A stretch of DNA of 5,370 nt from Tannerella sp. (lineage in GTDB: Bacteria; Bacteroidota; Bacteroidia; Bacteroidales; Tannerellaceae), in NCBI GenBank assembly GCA_031263835.1, contig JAISEZ010000069.1, forward strand, positions 1 through 5,370. The letters run 5' to 3'. Of this stretch, positions 1 through 5,370 are shown in pieces. The notes under the pieces were generated by a model, which saw only the letters and a program-made list of their open reading frames with translations, searched no databases and had not been told where the DNA came from. The position numbers and the translations under genes are program-made. Each line of letters starts with the position of its first letter. Position 1 is the first letter of the stretch.

Positions 1-2457
1 TCGGGAAAGACAACGGTGAGCTACGAAGGCAACTATGGCTTCTCGCAGCTCTACAACCTGCCGCAGTCGCTCACCATTGAGGAAGAAAGGCAGGTCCGGG
101 AGCAGTCGTATGCCGCTGCCGGCCAGACGCTCCCGACAGGGTGGGATCCGACCAGAAACCCCTATATTGCTACCACCCGTACCGACTGGGTCGATGCCAT
201 CACCCGTACGGCGCCTTTCCAGCGGCATTATCTCACCCTGACGGGCGGCAGTGAAAGCATGAGCAACCGCCTGTCGTTGCAGTATTCCGACAATCAGGGA
301 ACGCTCGTCAGCACTTACGACAAAAATATCAACCTGCGCTATGATGCGTCCTACAAAATCGGCAAATACATCCGCGTGAGGGAAGACTTCTTCTGGAAAA
401 CATGGCAGAAGCGGGGCGCCAGTACGGACGACGGTGTGGGAGGCGTAATCATTAACGCCATGGTGATGCCGCGCAGCGCCGAAGCGTTTTATTCCGACGG
501 CACCTATGGCGGAACGGCGCCAAAAGATCCTGCGTACATCGAGCAATACGGCAGCAATTTCGCCGACATTCACGGCGACGTCATCAATCCCGTACGCCTG
601 CTGGAATCGCAGTCGCAGTTCAAAAGACCCAGCCAAATGTCTTCCTCCACATTTTTTGAAATTCTGGAGCCGATACCCGGATTGAAATTCACCAGCAGAT
701 TCACCTACCGGTTAGATCAGGACTTTCAGAAGATATTTGACTACAAGCGCCTGGAAGTAGGCAAACCGCTTGCCTCGAACAAACTCGAATACAACAGCCG
801 CTATGCCTGGCGCTGGGAGACGGAGAATACGCTCAATTACGACAGGGATTTCGATGCGCACCGTATCGGTGTACTCGTTTCCACTACTGCCAACAAGCAG
901 CGCGGGTTGTCCTACACGACCGGCACCACGATGCTTGAAAGCGAAGACCCGATCTACCAGTATCTGGAATACGGAACGACCGGCATGTATCAGTCCGACA
1001 AATACGTTGATCCGGACAAAAACCTTCCGGACAATAACGTCTCGACCGTCGGAAGACTGTCATACAGCTGGAACAACCGCTACTTTGCCACCGCATCCTA
1101 TCGCCGCGACTATGCCGGACGGTTGCCCGAAGGCAAGAAGTACGGCGACTTCCCGGCCGTTACCGCTGCATGGAAAATCTCGGAAGAATCCTTTATCCCC
1201 AAATCCGACGCGCTGAATCTGCTGAAGTTCCGAGGAAGCTGGGGACGTATCGGCAATCTGAGTTCCATTCCCGTGGCTTACGGCAATCCGGTGCTGACCA
1301 TATCAAATTCGGGCAACGAAGGCCTGTTGATCGGCGCGAATACGCCCGGCGGCAACAGGATTTCCTACGCAACGGCATTCAATCCTTACCTGACCTGGGA
1401 AACATCGGAACAGACCGACTTCGGAGTGGATGCCGAACTGCTGAACCGGCGCCTGTCCGTCTCGGTGGATTATTTCAACAAAAAGACGTATAACCTGATT
1501 AAAAACCAGGATATCGGCTGGCCGACCTATGTCGGCATCAGTGCAAAACTCATCAACGAGGGAGAAATCCGCAACACCGGATTCGAGTTCAATCTCGGCT
1601 GGCAGGACCGGATCGGCGACATCGGATATTTCCTGAATGCAAACCTGGCTACGCTGACAAACAAAGTGACCGACATCGGCCCGGTTAATCCGGAAACGGG
1701 AAAGAAGCCGGTATGGACTGAAAGCGACGAGACTTTCCGCGTCATACTTGCCCCATTCCAGACGGCTGAAGGCGAACCCCTTTATTCCTACTGGCTGGTT
1801 AAAACCGACGGCCTGTTCCAGAGCAATGAGGAAGCCGCCGCCTATGTGGACAAGGACGGGAACCGCATACAGCCCAACGCCGTGGCGGGAGACATGAAGT
1901 TTATCGACCAGAACGGAGACGGCAAAATCAATGATGACGACCGCATCTACATGGGCGCTTATTACCCGAAAGTCACGTATGCTTTTTCGGGAGGAATCAG
2001 CTACAGGAACCTTTCGTTCAGTCTGCTGCTGCAAGGCATTGGCGGCGCAAAGGCTTTTCAGGCATGGAAATATACCCTCCTGAATGAAGGATTCCAGAAC
2101 TTCAACCGCTGGAACAAAATTCTGGACGCATGGCCAAACACCAACGATGTGCCCCGTCTTACAACCGTCGACAACAACGGCAATTTCGGAACACAATCCG
2201 ACTGGTATCTGGAAGACGCCTCCTATCTGCGTATCAAGAATATCAACATCGCCTATACGCTCGACGGGTTGCTGCATAGAATGTCGTCGCAGTTGCGGGA
2301 TCTGAACAGCGCCATGTCGGTATATATGAGCATTGACAACCTCTACACCTTCACCAAATATTCGGGCATGAACCCCGAAGTGGGGCTTAAAGGGATGGAC
2401 CTGGGTAAATATCCCGTACCGAGAGTGATTTCATTCGGCATCAAACTGACTTATTAA
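1..2457 (+). CDS. SusC/RagA-family TonB-dependent outer-membrane transporter, 5'-truncated by window edge
   Basis: This is the beta-barrel part of a SusC-type transporter, which imports ligands (usually glycans) across the outer membrane using TonB energy and a SusD partner. The frame is open from base 1 (SGKTT then VSYEGNYGFS), so the GTG at 16 is internal and not a start. That first stretch matches the end of the plug domain. The signal peptide, carboxypeptidase-regulatory-like domain and most of the plug, roughly 200 residues, lie upstream of the window. Counting from codon 16, visible family signatures are TDWVDAITRTAPFQRHYLTL followed by TGGSE (about 56-80), FRGSWGRIGN (405-414), and an acidic DQNGDGKINDDD loop near 631-642, typical of this family and resembling a calcium-binding loop. 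The C-terminus is YPVPRVISFGIKLTY, ending in an aromatic residue as barrel proteins do. Tandem stops TAA TGA follow. The susD-like gene begins 31 bases downstream, so one operon is likely. The family call is very firm; the substrate is unknown. Confidence 0.96.
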   Translation, partial: SGKTTVSYEGNYGFSQLYNLPQSLTIEEERQVREQSYAAAGQTLPTGWDPTRNPYIATTRTDWVDAITRTAPFQRHYLTLTGGSESMSNRLSLQYSDNQGTLVSTYDKNINLRYDASYKIGKYIRVREDFFWKTWQKRGASTDDGVGGVIINAMVMPRSAEAFYSDGTYGGTAPKDPAYIEQYGSNFADIHGDVINPVRLLESQSQFKRPSQMSSSTFFEILEPIPGLKFTSRFTYRLDQDFQKIFDYKRLEVGKPLASNKLEYNSRYAWRWETENTLNYDRDFDAHRIGVLVSTTANKQRGLSYTTGTTMLESEDPIYQYLEYGTTGMYQSDKYVDPDKNLPDNNVSTVGRLSYSWNNRYFATASYRRDYAGRLPEGKKYGDFPAVTAAWKISEESFIPKSDALNLLKFRGSWGRIGNLSSIPVAYGNPVLTISNSGNEGLLIGANTPGGNRISYATAFNPYLTWETSEQTDFGVDAELLNRRLSVSVDYFNKKTYNLIKNQDIGWPTYVGISAKLINEGEIRNTGFEFNLGWQDRIGDIGYFLNANLATLTNKVTDIGPVNPETGKKPVWTESDETFRVILAPFQTAEGEPLYSYWLVKTDGLFQSNEEAAAYVDKDGNRIQPNAVAGDMKFIDQNGDGKINDDDRIYMGAYYPKVTYAFSGGISYRNLSFSLLLQGIGGAKAFQAWKYTLLNEGFQNFNRWNKILDAWPNTNDVPRLTTVDNNGNFGTQSDWYLEDASYLRIKNINIAYTLDGLLHRMSSQLRDLNSAMSVYMSIDNLYTFTKYSGMNPEVGLKGMDLGKYPVPRVISFGIKLTY

Positions 2458-2488
2458 TGAATTATTTAATTTAAAAAATCGAACATAT
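2458..2488 (+). promoter_or_regulatory. A/T-rich susC-susD junction and translation initiation region
   Basis: The 31 bases between the two genes are almost all A and T (attatttaat, ttaaaaaatc, gaacatat) and contain no Shine-Dalgarno-like purine tract before the ATG at 2489. Bacteroidota genes commonly start in A-rich, unstructured leaders without a Shine-Dalgarno sequence, so this supports the chosen start and translation from a shared message. No terminator-like hairpin lies here. No convincing promoter of the Bacteroides TTTG / TAnnTTTG type was seen. Confidence 0.6.
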
Positions 2489-4084
2489 ATGAAACGTTCT
2501 ATTCTTTTATTGGCGCTACTGGCGCTGTGCAGTATGTCGTGCTCCGACTTTCTCAATGTGAAGCCGGAAGAGAGTCCCAGTCAGGGTACGTTTTTTCGTT
2601 CCGACAAGGATATCAACGAAGCTTTAAATTACTGTTACTGGATAATATATGAACTGTCACGTCGCGAACTGTACTGGGAACAGGCAGCCTGCGGCGACGA
2701 CATGATTATCGGCCGCTCACGTCCGGACGAATACCACCGGATAGCGGATTTCAACTTCACCGGACGCGAAGGCCCGCTTTTCGAAGCCACAAATCCGGCT
2801 ACCAAGTATCTCGCAGGCTGTAACTGGGTGATTTATTCCCTCCTCCGTAAAGGTAATTTGACTGAAGTGGAAAACCTCCGCCTGGGCGAAGCTTATTTCC
2901 TGCGTGCCTTTTGCCATTTCTTCTATGCCTATCGCCACGGACGTCCCGACCAGGGGGTACCTTTCGATCGCTATGAAGATTTCGATCCATACGAATACGG
3001 TATTCCCGAACAGCGCGCCTCCGTAATGGAAAATTACGACCTGATTATTCAGGATCTGGAAAAGGCGGCGGCCATCGTGCCCTTTTTCGAAGATTACGGC
3101 GAAGAAGATTACGGACGGGTACACAAGGCGGCCGTATGGGGATACATGGTGAAAATCTACGCTTACTGGGCGCAGCACGACCCCTCCAAATGGGCGCTGA
3201 TTCCTCCCCTGGTCGATAAAATGGAATCGGAGGGCAGGCGCGGACTCTTGAGCAGTTATGCCGACGTATTCCTCATGGCCAATAACTGGAGCAAAGAGTA
3301 CCTCTGGAGCGTCAACTCCTCCGGACGCATCAACCCCACCGGCAGCGTGATCCCGGGCGTAGTGCTCGAGAACAAGGCCTGGGGACGCTACAACGGATGG
3401 GGCTACTATAAGCCCACATTAGGCCTCTACAATGAATTTGCGGAGGGAGACCAGCGACGCGGCGTGACCATGCTGGAATACGACGACGAGTTTGTGCTCT
3501 TCGGCGAAACGCGCAGGTTTTATTCTACTTCCGACGATGAAAGCGGTTTTATGATAAACAAATATATGGAACCGTTTTCCTACGGCGAAGTATATGCCGA
3601 CGGACACGGCGAGTCGCCATACGTGAACACCAATGGCGACTGGATGGTCACCGATCTTAATCTGCCGTTCATGCGTCATGCCGAGATCGTGCTTTTCAAG
3701 GCCGAAGCGTTGATCATGCAGGGCAACGGCGCCGCCGCAGCCACCGAATTAAACCGGCTCACCAGCCGCGCCGGTCTGGGCAATGTTTATACTTCCGCCA
3801 CGCTGGATGATCTGAAGCACGAGCGCCGCTGCGAACTGGCCTGTGAACCGACCGACCGTTTCATGGATTTGAAACGCTGGCAGGACTGGGACAAATTGAA
3901 CGCACCCAGAATGATCCGTCAGTACGCCGACCGCGGCGACCCGAAGTCAACCTGGGTAGAAGCGCAAAGTGCATCCTGGGGTGCGCCGAGGAATTTCAAT
4001 CCCGCTACCGACATCGCCTTCCCGTATAATCCGGACGACGTCACAAAGGCGGATGGAAAGCTGAAACAAAATCCTATGGATTAG
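2489..4084 (+). CDS. SusD/RagB-family surface nutrient-binding lipoprotein
   Basis: This is a complete 531-residue SusD-like protein, a normal length for the family. It would sit on the outer surface as a lid over the SusC channel and capture the ligand. The N-terminus MKRSILLLALLALCSMSC is a lipoprotein signal with Cys18 the likely lipidated residue (SMS-C is a loose lipobox), followed by the usual SDFL. Family landmarks in order are RLGEAYFLRAFCHFFY (131-146), HKAAVWGYMVKIYAYWA (212-228), both in the TPR-like helical scaffold, the aromatic NGWGYYKPT segment (302-310), LPFMRHAEIVLFKAEAL with the RAGL motif after it, ERRCELACEPTDRFMDLKRW (445-464), and the C-terminal FPYNPDDV...KLKQNP. The protein ends in QNPMD where relatives usually end in QNPGY, a small oddity. 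It follows the SusC-like gene by 31 bases and is the last visible gene of the operon. The ligand cannot be deduced. Confidence 0.97.
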   Translation: MKRSILLLALLALCSMSCSDFLNVKPEESPSQGTFFRSDKDINEALNYCYWIIYELSRRELYWEQAACGDDMIIGRSRPDEYHRIADFNFTGREGPLFEATNPATKYLAGCNWVIYSLLRKGNLTEVENLRLGEAYFLRAFCHFFYAYRHGRPDQGVPFDRYEDFDPYEYGIPEQRASVMENYDLIIQDLEKAAAIVPFFEDYGEEDYGRVHKAAVWGYMVKIYAYWAQHDPSKWALIPPLVDKMESEGRRGLLSSYADVFLMANNWSKEYLWSVNSSGRINPTGSVIPGVVLENKAWGRYNGWGYYKPTLGLYNEFAEGDQRRGVTMLEYDDEFVLFGETRRFYSTSDDESGFMINKYMEPFSYGEVYADGHGESPYVNTNGDWMVTDLNLPFMRHAEIVLFKAEALIMQGNGAAAATELNRLTSRAGLGNVYTSATLDDLKHERRCELACEPTDRFMDLKRWQDWDKLNAPRMIRQYADRGDPKSTWVEAQSASWGAPRNFNPATDIAFPYNPDDVTKADGKLKQNPMD

Positions 4085-4210
4085 TATGTATGCGAATCGG
4101 CAGATAGCAAGCAGTACGAACTGCGCATCGTGACACCGTTCACAGGCTCCGGCAAGAGGCTGAGGCATCCGCGTGCGGTAACGCCGGGGTATCACATGAC
4201 GGTCGGTTGA
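4085..4210 (+). other. Open stretch in frame after the susD-like stop; no recognised gene
   Basis: Immediately after the TAG at 4082-4084 the same frame stays open for 41 sense codons to TGA at 4208-4210 and reads YVCESADSKQYELRIV, then further residues ending PGYHMTVG. I do not recognise it as part of any family. Relatives of SusD end at about the TAG, so this is more likely untranslated 3' sequence than a lost extension. An open run of this length is not rare by chance. A weak CCGC-GT-GCGG hairpin lies at 4169-4178. A minus-strand frame across 3947-4219 overlaps the susD end and looks like a shadow. Confidence 0.3.
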
Positions 4211-4225
4211 AAAGTACATTTTGTG

Positions 4226-4308
4226 AAGGCGCCTTTAACGCCCCGGCTAAAGCGCCTTTAATGCCCCGGTTAAAGCGCCTTTAACGCCGCGGTTAAGACA
4301 CCCTTAAC
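4226..4308. repeat. 23-bp tandem repeat, about 3.6 copies, with internal dyads
   Basis: Three full units lie at 4226-4248, 4249-4271 and 4272-4294, followed by a degenerate partial unit at 4295-4308. The unit is AAAGCGCCTTTAA followed by CGCCCCGGTT. Units 1 and 2 differ at three positions and units 2 and 3 at two. The partial unit differs from the consensus at 4 of 14. Each junction makes a small dyad. The best is GTTAAAG-CGC-CTTTAAC at 4269-4285 (7-bp arms); TAAAG-CGC-CTTTA is at 4248-4260, and AAGGCGCCTT (4226-4235) is a perfect palindrome. The period is not a multiple of three, so it is not coding. It sits between the susD-like stop and the terminator, and would be transcribed into the operon's 3' end. 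No function is known to me. Confidence 0.9.
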
Positions 4309-4382
4309 AAAACGGCATGAAGACGTCCTATACAAAGGAGTGAATAACAAACCGTTAATGACCGGCAAAAAAAGCAGTCGGC

Positions 4383-4417
4383 AGAGGGGGTGAACCAACA
4401 GGTTCGCCCCCTCTTTT
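4383..4417 (+). terminator. Strong intrinsic terminator downstream of the susC-susD operon
   Basis: The arms AGAGGGGGTGAACC (4383-4396) and GGTTCGCCCCCTCT (4401-4414) pair over 14 bp with one G-T wobble around an AACA loop, and the 3' arm runs into TTTT (4414-4417). This is a textbook Rho-independent terminator for the plus strand, about 300 bases after the susD-like stop. An A-run at about 4368-4374 precedes the 5' arm, so weak termination of minus-strand transcripts from the transposase side is also possible, though its T-run would be about ten bases from the stem. Confidence 0.9.
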
Positions 4418-4489
4418 GCGTAATAGGAAACCGTTATTTACGGGTACATTTCACAATCCAAAGGATTGAATATGAATAACCCCCGGTGA
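4418..4489. other. Noncoding spacer with a short hairpin
   Basis: No gene is seen between the operon terminator and the probable insertion-sequence end. The only clear structure is the perfect dyad CAATCC-AAA-GGATTG at 4454-4468, with no T-run on either side, so it does not look like a terminator. Confidence 0.4.
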
Positions 4490-4525
4490 AGTGCAGGAGG
4501 GCACTGAAAAAGCCTCTTATTTTTT
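4490..4525. repeat. Candidate insertion-sequence terminal region with a small dyad
   Basis: AGTGC (4490-4494) and GCACT (4501-4505) form a 5-bp inverted repeat around AGGAGG. The following GCACTGAAAAAGCCTCTTAT is a plausible outer end for the transposase element: it lies about 100-120 bases beyond the transposase stop, as expected for a terminal inverted repeat. The opposite end is outside the window, so no pairing of ends or target duplication can be seen. The boundary is a guess. Confidence 0.3.
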
Positions 4526-4545
4526 GTATATTACCGGGAAAAGGG

Positions 4546-4566
4546 AAAAATACCGGTTAAAACCGG
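4546..4566 (-). terminator. Possible minus-strand terminator behind the transposase
   Basis: Read on the minus strand, CCGGTT-TT-AACCGG is a perfect dyad (4566-4553; probably a 5-bp stem with a 4-base loop when folded) followed after TA by TTTTT (4550-4546). It lies about 55 bases beyond the restored transposase stop at 4622-4624, which is the right place to end that transcript. The stem is short, so the call is tentative. Confidence 0.4.
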
Positions 4567-4621
4567 GAGGATGATATGACGGTCGCATGCCCGTTCAGGT
4601 AAAAACAGAGCTGCGAAAAAT

Positions 4622-5370
4622 TCATTCAGAGAGGTTTGAACGGGTCCGGGGAGTGTTCTGCAACGCGTCAAAAGGGTAATACCCTGCCCTTCGGAGCAGT
4701 CCGAGTATTCTTTTCACGTTTGCAGCAAACAGGGCCACGGCTCCCTGCATCTGCACGGCATACAGACCGCAGGATATGGATCTGCCATATCCATAGACGT
4801 GTTTAAGTTCTGCATTTCCGGTTTCGATCCTGTACCGTTCCCCGTATTTTTGCCTGAAACGGCCGGTTTTACGGTCACCATATAAGTTTTATGCCCGGCA
4901 TCCGGCCTGTAACATCCTTCCCGCAGGGAACAGACTTTACATTTATTTACATCGGAATGGCAGACTTCCCGGGGCATTTTTTTCTCTTTCCTTCCCGACT
5001 CTTCCGTCCTGCGAACAGCCATGTGACCGGCCGGACATACATACATGCCGGCATCCCTGTTATAATCAAAGCAGTCGCCGTCCCTGCGGCAGTCCTGACC
5101 GGTACGGGGATGCAGTCCGGAGACCGGCTGTATTTGTTCTTCATTCGCCGGTTCCGGATTCGCTGTACCGGAGTATGCGGTATCCCCGGTAACACTGTCA
5201 GCCTTCATCCCGTTTGACCTGCCGGTTTCTACCGGTACGGGCAGCCGCTTCCCGTCCGTTTTTTCGCCCGGAGTGACCGCTGCTGCCGCAATAATGCGTT
5301 CTTCCGGCATGGCTGTACGGGTTTTATAACCGGAGAAGGAACTGTCTTCCGTTTTATGACCCGTGCGCGC
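4622..5370 (-). pseudogene. IS1182-family DDE transposase, C-terminal part, frameshifted
   Basis: This would cut and join DNA for an IS1182-like element. The frame is open from the right window edge (ARTGHKTEDSSFSGYKTRTA precedes the ATG at 5310), so that ATG is internal. Numbering from that ATG, it contains GDTAYSG with the likely second catalytic Asp at residue 43, then the Cys-containing segment GMYVCPAGHM (88-97) and CKVCSLREGC (124-133), typical of this transposase group. After TYMVTVKPAV (to residue 151, base 4858) the frame is wrong and stops at 4714-4716. In the -1 frame the family sequence resumes as RQKYGERYRIETGNAELKHV and later GAVALFAANVKRILGLL, ending at TGA 4622-4624. That part holds the Y-(2)-R-(3)-E-(6)-K signature with the catalytic Glu at 4823-4825. 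One added base near 4852-4860, for example a T giving VFRQKYG, repairs the frame. A disabling deletion is most likely; a sequencing error or programmed frameshifting are alternatives. Confidence 0.88.

Larger units (their letters stand above)
4501..5370 (-). mobile_element. IS1182-like insertion sequence, partial (runs off right edge)
   Basis: The element is recognised from its transposase remnant, not from its ends. The inner boundary near 4501 is inferred from a candidate terminal sequence and could be off by a hundred bases. The other end lies beyond the window. The element points toward the sus operon, with the operon's terminator just outside it, and its insertion does not interrupt either sus gene. 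Confidence 0.5.

Noticed and set aside
1303..2277. Long minus-strand open frame (324 codons) opposite the SusC-like gene
   Set aside because: It lies wholly inside a clear coding gene on the other strand, has no recognisable domain, and follows from the codon composition of the real frame.
2717..3178. Minus-strand open frame opposite the SusD-like gene
   Set aside because: It is fully antisense to a strongly supported SusD family protein and shows no domain of its own.
3947..4219. Minus-strand 90-codon frame over the susD 3' end and the following spacer
   Set aside because: It overlaps about half its length with real susD coding sequence, has no recognised motif and no clear start context.
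4226..4308. CRISPR-like array
   Set aside because: The units abut at a strict 23-bp period with no unique spacers and no cas gene nearby, so it is a simple tandem repeat.
4357..4392. Tiny ORF MTGKKSSRQRG with an upstream AAAGGAG
   Set aside because: It is only 11 codons and runs into the terminator stem, and Shine-Dalgarno motifs carry little weight in Bacteroidota.
4495..4500. AGGAGG resembling a ribosome binding site
   Set aside because: It is the loop of a small dyad with no start codon and open frame suitably placed after it.
4891..5217. Plus-strand 108-codon frame within the transposase remnant
   Set aside because: It is antisense to conserved transposase motifs (CPAGH, CKVC, GDTAYSG) and is a shadow of that gene.

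Overview
The window looks like a Bacteroidales (Bacteroidota) chromosome. The main evidence is an adjacent SusC-like and SusD-like gene pair. Supporting signs are an A/T-rich leader without a Shine-Dalgarno sequence before the SusD start and a lipoprotein signal on the SusD. G+C is about half by eye, higher than in typical Bacteroides. A relative such as Alistipes/Rikenellaceae would fit, but this is inference.

Positions 1-2457 (+) carry the C-terminal four fifths of a SusC/RagA-type TonB-dependent outer-membrane transporter, cut by the window start. After 31 bases comes a complete SusD/RagB-type surface lipoprotein (2489-4084, +). The two are very probably co-transcribed and form one uptake complex: SusD is the lid that captures the ligand (usually a glycan) and SusC is the TonB-powered channel. 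No glycoside hydrolase, regulator or other partner is visible, so the substrate cannot be named.

Positions 4085-4621 hold no convincing gene. In order they contain an open but unrecognised stretch in frame with the susD stop (4085-4210), a 3.6-copy, 23-bp tandem repeat with alternating complementary arms (4226-4308), a strong intrinsic terminator (4383-4417), and a cluster of short dyads that probably includes the end of an insertion sequence and a minus-strand terminator (about 4454-4566).

Positions 4622-5370 (-) are the C-terminal half of an IS1182-like DDE transposase running off the right edge. The reading frame is broken near 4847-4860. The catalytic glutamate and the Y-(2)-R-(3)-E-(6)-K signature lie in the -1 frame after the break, so the copy is probably inactive unless it is rescued by ribosomal frameshifting. 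The insertion sequence converges on the sus operon, with the operon terminator between them.

Most of the window is an ordinary sus-type locus beside an IS. The least explained element is the 23-bp repeat array in the probable 3' untranslated region of the operon.
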